Assembly: GCA_032622095.1 (NCBI GenBank)
Contig: CP136066.1
Coordinates: forward strand, 4,549,784 to 4,613,783
Origin: Siphonodentalium dalli
Taxonomy: Eukaryota > Mollusca > Scaphopoda > Gadilida > Siphonodentaliidae
Length of the DNA: 64,000 nt
Direction: 5' to 3'
In this document: positions 42,031-52,067 of the stretch, in pieces
Layout of the letters: every line of letters begins with the position of its first letter
How positions within the stretch are numbered: the first letter of the stretch is position 1
Position numbers and translations under genes: made by a program
The notes under the pieces: model-generated
The model's database searches: none
What the model was told of the DNA's origin: nothing
What the model saw: the letters and a program-made list of their open reading frames with translations, nothing else

Positions 42031-42316
42031 GTGGAGAAAATTTTTATACATATTTTCTTTATCTTTTGTTTGTTTTTATATTTCCAATAGACCACAATAT
42101 GTCCGTTCTCCGCTTATATAATGAAGTGTGCGCTTGATGTTGAACCTGAACAAATTTCCAATAATCGAATATGGTCTTGACTGTCATTTGATACCCAACA
42201 TGCGCTAACTTCGAAAATGGCGCCCATTAACACTAAATATGCGCATGTAAAACCCGTAGCCGATGGTGACACCAAACTTGACCATTTGGAAACATAAAAA
42301 TGTTATAAAAATTAAA

Positions 42317-42389
42317 CGACCCCGACGAGACTCGAACTCGCAATCTTCTGATTCGAAGTCAGACGCCTTATCCATTAGGCCGCGAGGCC
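42317..42389 (-). tRNA. tRNA-Arg(UCG), unit 47
   Basis: T8C. Confidence 0.91.
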
Positions 42390-42617
42390 AGCGAAAGCCA
42401 TTTCCCTCATAGTAAAGTCAAGGCGGCGCCAATGTGATGTTCAAATTAGTTATTTCCATTGAATACTAGATCGTTCGCACACGTGCTGTGAGAAACAGGT
42501 GTCCGTTGTGAGAATAACATTCTCCTGCATTCATAAATGAGAGAATCGAAATTACAAATTTCGTCAGGTTTGACTATTAAAAGCAGGCGAAATTTGCGCG
42601 CGCACCATTTCAGCCGA

Positions 42618-42709
42618 CCCTCGATAGCTCAGTTGGTAGAGCGGAGGACTGTAGATGCTACGACTTGTCAGCTATCCTTAGGTCACTGGTTCGAATCCGG
42701 TTCGAGGGA
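42618..42709 (+). tRNA. tRNA-Tyr(GUA), unit 47
   Basis: Consensus. Confidence 0.97.
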
Positions 42710-42995
42710 GTGGAGAAAATTTTTATACATATTTTTTTTATCTTTTGTTTGTTTTTATATTTCCAATAGACCACAATATGTCCGTTCTCCGCTTATATAA
42801 TGAAGTGTGCGCTTGATGTTGAACCTAAACAAATTTCCAATAATCGAATATGGTCTTGACTGTCATTTGATACCCAACATGCGCTAACTTCGAAAATGGC
42901 GCCCATTAACACTAAATATGCGCATGTAAAACCCGTAGCCGATGGTGACACCAAACTTGACCATTTGGAAACATAAAAATGTTATAAAAATTAAA

Positions 42996-43068
42996 CGACC
43001 CCGACGAGACTCGAACTCGCAATCTTCTGATTCGAAGTCAGACGCCTTATCCATTAGGCCACGAGGCC
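42996..43068 (-). tRNA. tRNA-Arg(UCG), unit 48
   Basis: Consensus. Confidence 0.97.
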
Positions 43069-43296
43069 AGCGAAAGCCATTTCCCTCATAGTAAAGTCAA
43101 GGCGGCGCCAATGTGATGTTCAAATTAGTTATTTCCATTGAATACTAGATCTTTCGCACACGTGCTGTGAGAAACAGGTGTCCGTTGTGAGAATAAAATT
43201 CTCCTGCATTCATAAATGAGAGAATCGAAATTACAAATTTCGTCAGGTTTGACTATTAAAAGCAGGCGAAATTTGCGCGCGCACCATTTCAGCCGA

Positions 43297-43388
43297 CCCT
43301 CGATAGCTCAGTTGGTAGAGCGGAGGACTGTAGATGCTACGACTTGTCAGCTATCCTTAGGTCACTGGTTCGAATCCGGTTCGAGGGA
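43297..43388 (+). tRNA. tRNA-Tyr(GUA), unit 48
   Basis: Consensus. Confidence 0.97.
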
Positions 43389-43674
43389 GTGGAGAAAATT
43401 TTTATACATATTTTTTTTATCTTTTGTTTGTTTTTATATTTCCAATAGACCACAATATGTCCGTTCTCCGCTTATATAATGAAGTGTGCGCTTGATGTTG
43501 AACCTGAACAAATTTCCAATAATCGAATATGGTCTTGACTGTCATTTGATACCCAACATGCGCTAACTTCGAAAATGGCGCCCATTAACACTAAATATGC
43601 GCATGTAAAACCCGTAGCCGATGGTGACACCAAACTTGACCATTTGGAAACATAAAAATGTTATAAAAATTAAA

Positions 43675-43747
43675 CGACCCCGACGAGACTCGAACTCGCA
43701 ATCTTCTGATTCGAAGTCAGACGCCTTATCCATTAGGCCACGAGGCC
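43675..43747 (-). tRNA. tRNA-Arg(UCG), unit 49
   Basis: Consensus. Confidence 0.97.
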
Positions 43748-43975
43748 AGCGAAAGCCATTTCCCTCATAGTAAAGTCAAGGCGGCGCCAATGTGATGTTC
43801 AAATTAGTTATTTCCATTGAATACTAGATCTTTCGCACACGTGCTGTGAGAAACAGGTGTCCGTTGTGAGAATAAAATTCTCCTGCATTCATAAATGAGA
43901 GAATCGAAATTACAAATTTCGTCAGGTTTGACTATTAAAAGCAGGCGAAATTTGCGCGCGCACCATTTCAGCCGA

Positions 43976-44067
43976 CCCTCGATAGCTCAGTTGGTAGAGC
44001 GGAGGACTGTAGATGCTACGACTTGTCAGCTATCCTTAGGTCACTGGTTCGAATCCGGTTCGAGGGA
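43976..44067 (+). tRNA. tRNA-Tyr(GUA), unit 49
   Basis: Consensus. Confidence 0.97.
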
Positions 44068-44353
44068 GTGGAGAAAATTTTTATACATATTTTTTTTATC
44101 TTTTGTTTGTTTTTATATTTCCAATAGACCACAATATGTCCGTTCTCCGCTTATATAATGAAGTGTGCGCTTGATGTTGAACCTGAACAAATTTCCAATA
44201 ATCGAATATGGTCTTGACTGTCATTTGATACCCAACATGCGCTAACTTCGAAAATGGCGCCCATTAACACTAAATATGCGCATGTAAAACCCGTAGCCGA
44301 TGGTGACACCAAACTTGACCATTTGGAAACATAAAAATGTTATAAAAATTAAA

Positions 44354-44426
44354 CGACCCCGACGAGACTCGAACTCGCAATCTTCTGATTCGAAGTCAGA
44401 CGCCTTATCCATTAGGCCACGAGGCC
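44354..44426 (-). tRNA. tRNA-Arg(UCG), unit 50
   Basis: Consensus. Confidence 0.97.
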
Positions 44427-44839
44427 AGCGAAAGCCATTTCCCTCATAGTAAAGTCAAGGCGGCGCCAATGTGATGTTCAAATTAGTTATTTCCATTGAA
44501 TACTAGATCTTTCGCACACGTGCTGTGAGAAACAGGTGTCCGTTGTGAGAATAAAATTCTCCTGCATTCATAAATGAGAGAATCGAAATTACAAATTTCG
44601 TCAGGTTTGACTATTAAAAGCAGGCGAAATTTGCGCGCGCACCATTTCAGCCGACCCTCGATAGCTCAGTTGGTAGAGCGGGGACTTCCGGTTAGCTTTG
44701 CATTACGGAAGACGTGTTTCATTTCGCTGTCGCAAATTGTGCATTTATGTGCGGTTTATGAAATATATAGTCATAATTTCGAGGACTATGTTGAGCAGAT
44801 GATTTATACTGAAGGTTAGTGACAATTGTTTGGTCAGAA

Positions 44840-45982
44840 ATGGAGTTCAGTGCTGATATTTTGTCGAAAAGTGTGAAGCTACTGATACGCGGACCCAACC
44901 TACGTGACCACGGAGAGGTGTTGAAGGCAGTCAGCCATTGCATTGACCTCAATAAAGTTACAGCTGTGTGCCGCGATGGTCAGCAGAGCTTGTGGATAGT
45001 GGTGTTCACCGACCATGACGTTGCGTTGAGTGTGATCGGACAATCGCCTTTCTTTGTGAATAACTCTTCGCTTTATTTCTTTGATATTGCTTTGGCGATT
45101 TGCACGATTAAAGTTTATCGTTTACCATACTTTATCGCCCCAGATAGACTGCCGACGTTGTGTGCGGATTTTGGGACAGTGTTAGAACAACGGTACTTAG
45201 GCACTACGTGCAACGGCGTTCTGATTCATAACGGCGTGCGTGAGTTAACTGTCAGAGTTAATGAGGGGAAAACGGTGCCTTATTCTTTGGACTATGGGAA
45301 CGGACGGGCTATTGTCACTGTGCGGGGACGCCCCCAGGTATGCGCATTGTGTCTATCACCGCAGCATAAAATGTACTTATGTCCTGCTAGGTTAATTTCA
45401 GATAACCAGCCTACTTATGGTGTTAAATGCACGTCTACTCAGACGACGGAGGTGTATTCTAAGGCCACTGTATTCGCTCAGGCTACTGACGCTCCCATTA
45501 AGGTTACGGTGTCCGTCCAGGCAACTGATGCTCCCACCAAGGTGTCCATATCTACCCAGGCAAATTTCATTTCGAAACCACCATCGACGATACCCAAAGA
45601 GTCGAAACAGAAATCGAGTGTTACAAATATAGTTGTGGAAAAGCAGAAAGAGAAAGCTGATAATTCGGACGAAGAGCATTTCTATTTGACCCGTTCAAGC
45701 AACCAGAGAGTCGACAGGACTCACATTGACTCCATTCCAAAAAGCTTTCGGTCAGGAGCATTCTGTGATGTTTCTGATATTCCAATGACTGCCCTGCTGG
45801 ACTTAGATTGTAAATATTCAAACACAAAAGATTTTTCAGAACTGTACCGTTTGTATCTCAGTGCTTTGGGGAGAGGGGTTAAAGGCGAGAAAATGCCAAA
45901 GGGAGCGGTGCTGTACATGCACTGGTACGAGAGGCAACCTGGATTGAAGATGATCGATCCTGATGACATTGATAAGGGTTAA
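44840..45982 (+). CDS. Gag/ORF1-like zinc-knuckle protein, copy 4
   Basis: 380 aa, intact; type B with a private R162 just before the zinc knuckle and G18 as in type A. Confidence 0.8.
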   Translation: MEFSADILSKSVKLLIRGPNLRDHGEVLKAVSHCIDLNKVTAVCRDGQQSLWIVVFTDHDVALSVIGQSPFFVNNSSLYFFDIALAICTIKVYRLPYFIAPDRLPTLCADFGTVLEQRYLGTTCNGVLIHNGVRELTVRVNEGKTVPYSLDYGNGRAIVTVRGRPQVCALCLSPQHKMYLCPARLISDNQPTYGVKCTSTQTTEVYSKATVFAQATDAPIKVTVSVQATDAPTKVSISTQANFISKPPSTIPKESKQKSSVTNIVVEKQKEKADNSDEEHFYLTRSSNQRVDRTHIDSIPKSFRSGAFCDVSDIPMTALLDLDCKYSNTKDFSELYRLYLSALGRGVKGEKMPKGAVLYMHWYERQPGLKMIDPDDIDKG

Positions 45983-46110
45983 TGGTATCGGCATTAAATT
46001 AGTTATTGGTAGAGAGCAGTATGTGAATCGGTATTGATATTGACCCTGCTTTGGCCATCGATTCACGAGATAGAATTTGTTATCAACTTTGAATACATAG
46101 CTTAATAACA

Positions 46111-46170
46111 TTATAATAATAATAATAATAATAATAATAATTATTATTATTATTATTATTATTATTATAA
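46111..46170. repeat. perfect AT palindrome (insert 4)
   Basis: Same structure as in insert 2. Confidence 0.9.
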
Positions 46171-47176
46171 TTGTTTTTTTTGTTTTTGTTTTTTAGTGTT
46201 TTTTTTTCAAATTTTTTTTTTAGTGTTTATTTATTTAATTATTTAGAAATATACTTACCTTAAATTACTCTTACCTTGTTCCCTTTCTGTGCTGCCCCTT
46301 CCTGTGTATCTTGATATCCCCTTTTCTTAAATTCAGCTCGCTCTTTCGACTCCTGTGACTTGTCCTATTTCATTGTTCTCTTTCTACGATGATCCTGTGA
46401 AGTCCTCTCCTATGTGTCTTGATGCTCCACTTCTCTTAAATTCAGCTCTTTCTTTCATCTCCTTCGACTCCTATGACTTGTCCTATATCATCGTTCTCAT
46501 TCTACGACGATCCGCTTTACTATGTCGCGCTCTTTTCTATAATGTCTCCACGTCTGCTGACTATCCTTCCCTTTGCCTTAAGCTCGTTTTAACTTCCTAT
46601 TTTTCTTGAATTGTTTGTAATATTTAAATTTTGTAATATTGTATTTTTGTTTATCATTTGAATAAAGTTACATCGTGTCGACAGTGATGAACCGGTTTTG
46701 AATACCCGTAGACCACGAAATGCGTCATATACCAGGACTGGCTCAGTCTCTGGGTTGTGGTCCCGTGGGCTCGAAAACCAGAACTGAGTCTATTTTATAA
46801 AAAAAAAAAAAAATTGGTAGAGCGGAGGACTGTAGATGCTACGACTTGTCAGCTATCCTTAGGTCACTGGTTCGAATCCAATTCGAGGGAGTGGAGAAAA
46901 TTTTTATACATATTTTTTTTATCTTTTGTTTGTTTTTATATTTCCAATAAACCACAATATGTCCGTTCTCCGCTTATATAATGAAGTGTGCGCTTGATGT
47001 TGAACCTGAACAAATTTCCAATAATCGAATATGGTCTTGACTGTCATTTGATACCCAACATGCGCTAACTTCGAAAATGGCGCCCATTAACACTAAATAT
47101 GCGCATGTAAAACCCGTAGCCGATGGTGACACCAAACTTGACCATTTGGAAACATAAAAATGTTATAAAAATTAAA

Positions 47177-47249
47177 CGACCCCGACGAGACTCGAACTCG
47201 CAATCTTCTGATTCGAAGTCAGACGCCTTATCCATTAGGCCACGAGGCC
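47177..47249 (-). tRNA. tRNA-Arg(UCG), unit 51
   Basis: Consensus. Confidence 0.97.
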
Positions 47250-47477
47250 AGCGAAAGCCATTTCCCTCATAGTAAAGTCAAGGCGGCGCCAATGTGATGT
47301 TCAAATTAGTTATTTCCATTGAATACTAGATCTTTCGCACACGTGCTGTGAGAAACAGGTGTCCGTTGTGAGAATAAAATTCTCCTGCATTCATAAATGA
47401 GAGAATCGAAATTACAAATTTCGTCAGGTTTGACTATTAAAAGCAGGCGAAATTTGCGCGCGCACCATTTCAGCCGA

Positions 47478-47569
47478 CCCTCGATAGCTCAGTTGGTAGA
47501 GCGGAGGACTGTAGATGCTACGACTTGTCAGCTATCCTTAGGTCACTGGTTCGAATCCGGTTCGAGGGA
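47478..47569 (+). tRNA. tRNA-Tyr(GUA), unit 51
   Basis: Consensus. Confidence 0.97.
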
Positions 47570-47855
47570 GTGGAGAAAATTTTTATACATATTTTTTTTA
47601 TCTTTTGTTTGTTTTTATATTTCCAATAGACCACAATATGTCCGTTCTCCGCTTATATAATGAAGTGTGCGCTTGATGTTGAACCTGAACAAATTTCCAA
47701 TAATCGAATATGGTCTTGACTGTCATTTGATACCCAACATGCGCTAACTTCGAAAATGGCGCCCATTAACACTAAATATGCGCATGTAAAACCCGTAGCC
47801 GATGGTGACACCAAACTTGACCATTTGGAAACATAAAAATGTTATAAAAATTAAA

Positions 47856-47928
47856 CGACCCCGACGAGACTCGAACTCGCAATCTTCTGATTCGAAGTCA
47901 GACGCCTTATCCATTAGGCCGCGAGGCC
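47856..47928 (-). tRNA. tRNA-Arg(UCG), unit 52
   Basis: T8C. Confidence 0.91.
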
Positions 47929-48156
47929 AGCGAAAGCCATTTCCCTCATAGTAAAGTCAAGGCGGCGCCAATGTGATGTTCAAATTAGTTATTTCCATTG
48001 AATACTAGATCTTTCGCACACGTGCTGTGAGAAACAGGTGTCCGTTGTGAGAATAACATTCTCCTGCATTCATAAATGAGAGAATCGAAATTACAAATTT
48101 CGTCAGGTTTGACTATTAAAAGCAGGCGAAATTTGCGCGCGCACCATTTCAGCCGA

Positions 48157-48248
48157 CCCTCGATAGCTCAGTTGGTAGAGCGGAGGACTGTAGATGCTAC
48201 GACTTGTCAGCTATCCTTAGGTCACTGGTTCGAATCCGGTTCGAGGGA
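48157..48248 (+). tRNA. tRNA-Tyr(GUA), unit 52
   Basis: Consensus gene; C in the terminator. Confidence 0.97.
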
Positions 48249-48534
48249 GTGGAGAAAATTTTTATACATATTTTCTTTATCTTTTGTTTGTTTTTATATT
48301 TCCAATAGACCACAATATGTCCGTTCTCCGCTTATATAATGAAGTGTGCGCTTGATGTTGAACCTGAACAAATTTCCAATAATCGAATATGGTCTTGACT
48401 GTCATTTGATACCCAACATGCGCTAACTTCGAAAATGGCGCCCATTAACACTAAATATGCGCATGTAAAACCCGTAGCCGATGGTGACACCAAACTTGAC
48501 CATTTGGAAACATAAAAATGTTATAAAAATTAAA

Positions 48535-48607
48535 CGACCCCGACGAGACTCGAACTCGCAATCTTCTGATTCGAAGTCAGACGCCTTATCCATTAGGCCG
48601 CGAGGCC
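48535..48607 (-). tRNA. tRNA-Arg(UCG), unit 53
   Basis: T8C. Confidence 0.91.
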
Positions 48608-48835
48608 AGCGAAAGCCATTTCCCTCATAGTAAAGTCAAGGCGGCGCCAATGTGATGTTCAAATTAGTTATTTCCATTGAATACTAGATCTTTCGCACAC
48701 GTGCTGTGAGAAACAGGTGTCCGTTGTGAGAATAACATTCTCCTGCATTCATAAATGAGAGAATCGAAATTACAAATTTCGTCAGGTTTGACTATTAAAA
48801 GCAGGCGAAATTTGCGCGCGCACCATTTCAGCCGA

Positions 48836-48927
48836 CCCTCGATAGCTCAGTTGGTAGAGCGGAGGACTGTAGATGCTACGACTTGTCAGCTATCCTTAGG
48901 TCACTGGTTCGAATCCGGTTCGAGGGA
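48836..48927 (+). tRNA. tRNA-Tyr(GUA), unit 53
   Basis: Consensus gene; T4 first terminator run, as in unit 37. Confidence 0.97.
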
Positions 48928-49213
48928 GTGGAGAAAAATTTTATACATATTTTTTTTATCTTTTGTTTGTTTTTATATTTCCAATAGACCACAATATGTC
49001 CGTTCTCCGCTTATATAATGAAGTGTGCGCTTGATGTTGAACCTAAACAAATTTCCAATAATCGAATATGGTCTTGACTGTCATTTGATACCCAACATGC
49101 GCTAACTTCGAAAATGGCGCCCATTAACAATAAATATGCGCATGTAAAACCCGTAGCCGATGGTGACACCAAACTTGACCATTTGGAAACATAAAAATGT
49201 TATAAAAATTAAA

Positions 49214-49286
49214 CGACCCCGACGAGACTCGAACTCGCAATCTTCTGATTCGAAGTCAGACGCCTTATCCATTAGGCCACGAGGCC
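49214..49286 (-). tRNA. tRNA-Arg(UCG), unit 54
   Basis: Consensus. Confidence 0.97.
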
Positions 49287-49514
49287 AGCGAAAGCCATTT
49301 CCCTCATAGTAAAGTCAAGGCGGCGCCAATGTGATGTTCAAATTAGTTATTTCCATTGAATACTAGATCTTTCGCACACGTGCTGTGAGAAACAGGTGTC
49401 CGTTGTGAGAATAAAATTCTCCTGCATTCATAAATGAGAGAATCGAAATTACAAATTTCGTCAGGTTTGACTATTAAAAGCAGGCGAAATTTGCGCGCGC
49501 ACCATTTCAGCCGA

Positions 49515-49606
49515 CCCTCGATAGCTCAGTTGGTAGAGCGGAGGACTGTAGATGCTACGACTTGTCAGCTATCCTTAGGTCACTGGTTCGAATCCGGTTC
49601 GAGGGA
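49515..49606 (+). tRNA. tRNA-Tyr(GUA), unit 54
   Basis: Consensus. Confidence 0.97.
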
Positions 49607-49892
49607 GTGGAGAAAATTTTTATACATATTTTTTTTATCTTTTGTTTGTTTTTATATTTCCAATAGACCACAATATGTCCGTTCTCCGCTTATATAATGA
49701 AGTGTGCGCTTGATGTTGAACCTGAACAAATTTCCAATAATCGAATATGGTCTTGACTGTCATTTGATACCCAACATGCGCTAACTTCGAAAATGGCGCC
49801 CATTAACACTAAATATGCGCATGTAAAACCCGTAGCCGATGGTGACACCAAACTTGACCATTTGGAAACATAAAAATGTTATAAAAATTAAA

Positions 49893-49965
49893 CGACCCCG
49901 ACGAGACTCGAACTCGCAATCTTCTGATTCGAAGTCAGACGCCTTATCCATTAGGCCACGAGGCC
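49893..49965 (-). tRNA. tRNA-Arg(UCG), unit 55
   Basis: Consensus. Confidence 0.97.
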
Positions 49966-50193
49966 AGCGAAAGCCATTTCCCTCATAGTAAAGTCAAGGC
50001 GGCGCCAATGTGATGTTCAAATTAGTTATTTCCATTGAATACTAGATCTTTCGCACACGTGCTGTGAGAAACAGGTGTCCGTTGTGAGAATAAAATTCTC
50101 CTGCATTCATAAATGAGAGAGTCGAAATTACAAATTTCGTCAGGTTTGACTATTAAAAGCAGGCGAAATTTGCGCGCGCACCATTTCAGCCGA

Positions 50194-50285
50194 CCCTCGA
50201 TAGCTCAGTTGGTAGAGCGGAGGACTGTAGATGCTACGACTTGTCAGCTATCCTTAGGTCACTGGTTCGAATCCGGTTCGAGGGA
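50194..50285 (+). tRNA. tRNA-Tyr(GUA), unit 55
   Basis: Consensus gene; GAGAGAGTCG marker as in unit 39. Confidence 0.97.
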
Positions 50286-50571
50286 GTGGAGAAAATTTTT
50301 ATACATATTTTTTTTATCTTTTGTTTGTTTTTATATTTCCAATAGACCACAATATGTCCGTTCTCCGCTTATATAATGAAGTGTGCGCTTGATGTTGAAC
50401 CTGAACAAATTTCCAATAATCGAATATGGTCTTGACTGTCATTTGATACCCAACATGCGCTAACTTCGAAAATGGCGCCCATTAACACTAAATATGCGCA
50501 TGTAAAACCCGTAGCCGATGGTGACACCAAACTTGACCATTTGGAAACATAAAAATGTTATAAAAATTAAA

Positions 50572-50644
50572 CGACCCCGACGAGACTCGAACTCGCAATC
50601 TTCTGATTCGAAGTCAGACGCCTTATCCATTAGGCCACGAGGCC
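50572..50644 (-). tRNA. tRNA-Arg(UCG), unit 56
   Basis: Consensus. Confidence 0.97.
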
Positions 50645-50872
50645 AGCGAAAGCCATTTCCCTCATAGTAAAGTCAAGGCGGCGCCAATGTGATGTTCAAA
50701 TTAGTTATTTCCATTGAATACTAGATCTTTCGCACACGTGCTGTGAGAAACAGGTGTCCGTTGTGAGAATAAAATTCTCCTGCATTCATAAATGAGAGAA
50801 TCGAAATTACAAATTTCGTCAGGTTTGACTATTAAAAGCAGGCGAAATTTGCGCGCGCACCATTTCAGCCGA

Positions 50873-50964
50873 CCCTCGATAGCTCAGTTGGTAGAGCGGA
50901 GGACTGTAGATGCTACGACTTGTCAGCTATCCTTAGGTCACTGGTTCGAATCCGGTTCGAGGGA
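50873..50964 (+). tRNA. tRNA-Tyr(GUA), unit 56
   Basis: Consensus. Confidence 0.97.
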
Positions 50965-51250
50965 GTGGAGAAAATTTTTATACATATTTTTTTTATCTTT
51001 TGTTTGTTTTTATATTTCCAATAGACCACAATATGTCCGTTCTCCGCTTATATAATGAAGTGTGCGCTTGATGTTGAACCTGAACAAATTTCCAATAATC
51101 GAATATGGTCTTGACTGTCATTTGATACCCAACATGCGCTAACTTCGAAAATGGCGCCCATTAACACTAAATATTCGCATGTAAAACCCGTAGCCGATGG
51201 TGACACCAAACTTGACCATTTGGAAACATAAAAATGTTATAAAAATTAAA

Positions 51251-51323
51251 CGACCCCGACGAGACTCGAACTCGCAATCTTCTGATTCGAAGTCAGACGC
51301 CTTATCCATTAGGCCACGAGGCC
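51251..51323 (-). tRNA. tRNA-Arg(UCG), unit 57
   Basis: Consensus. Confidence 0.97.
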
Positions 51324-51551
51324 AGCGAAAGCCATTTCCCTCATAGTAAAGTCAAGGCGGCGCCAATGTGATGTTCAAATTAGTTATTTCCATTGAATAC
51401 TAGATCTTTCGCACACGTGCTGTGAGAAACAGGTGTCCGTTGTGAGAATAAAATTCTCCTGCATTCATAAATGAGAGAATCGAAATTACAAATTTCGTCA
51501 GGTTTGACTATTAAAAGCAGGCGAAATTTGCGCGCGCACCATTTCAGCCGA

Positions 51552-51643
51552 CCCTCGATAGCTCAGTTGGTAGAGCGGAGGACTGTAGATGCTACGACTT
51601 GTCAGCTATCCTTAGGTCACTGGTTCGAATCCGGTTCGAGGGA
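51552..51643 (+). tRNA. tRNA-Tyr(GUA), unit 57
   Basis: Consensus; last gene before the second LINE. Confidence 0.97.
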
Positions 51644-51877
51644 GTGGAGAAAATTTTTATACATATTTTTTTTATCTTTTGTTTGTTTTTATATTTCCAA
51701 TAGACCACAATATGTCCGTTCTCCGCTTATATAATGAAGTGTGCGCTTGATGTTGAACCTGAACAAATTTCCAATAATCGAATATGGTCTTGACTGTCAT
51801 TTGATACCCAACATGCGCTAACTTCGAAAATGGCGCCCATTAACACTAAATATGCGCATGTAAAACCCGTAGCCGAT

Positions 51878-52067
51878 CATTTATTTTCAATACCTCCATT
51901 TCTGGAGAAGAATATTTACAGCAAGGTATTTACAATTGTGTACATAACAAGTGTGAACAATGTACAATCTATAAGATGAGTGGCAGGGCATGTAACAGTT
52001 GGGTAAGTTGCGGTTGATGCCTGACATATGACGGCGTGTGGAATCATCTACGGCTGGTGGTCATAGG
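51878..52067 (-). other. 3' untranslated region of the second LINE
   Basis: 190 bp, much shorter than the 855 bp of the first LINE, with only the terminal hairpin recognisable. Confidence 0.6.

Larger units (their letters stand above)
40596..44681. repeat. tRNA array, segment V (block A2, units 45-50)
   Basis: Only five complete repeats separate inserts 3 and 4 (6218 bp). The order of variants equals segment III with one four-unit block removed. Confidence 0.97.
44682..46813 (+). mobile_element. ORF1-only retroelement, insert 4 (type B)
   Basis: 2132 bp; target duplication at 44670-44681 and 46814-46825. It carries the type B A/T tract, T123 and F212, and a private GCTTTGCATT in the leader. 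The AT palindrome begins at 46111. Confidence 0.9.
44655..46890 (+). pseudogene. tRNA-Tyr split by ORF1-only element, unit 50
   Basis: 5' piece 44655-44681; 3' piece from 46814 with the CCAATTCGAG change. Confidence 0.95.
46814..51877. repeat. tRNA array, segment VI (block B2, units 51-57)
   Basis: Seven repeats carry the same ordered variants as the start of segment IV (unit 53 = unit 37, unit 55 = unit 39, TATTCGCATG near 51175). The segment is cut by the second LINE, 57 bp before the tRNA-Arg gene of the next unit. Confidence 0.97.

Noticed and set aside
20568-46890. Four independent insertions of the ORF1-only element at one site
   Set aside because: Identical target duplication, shared T-stem GG to AA change and shared flanking unit variants show one insertion followed by block amplification.
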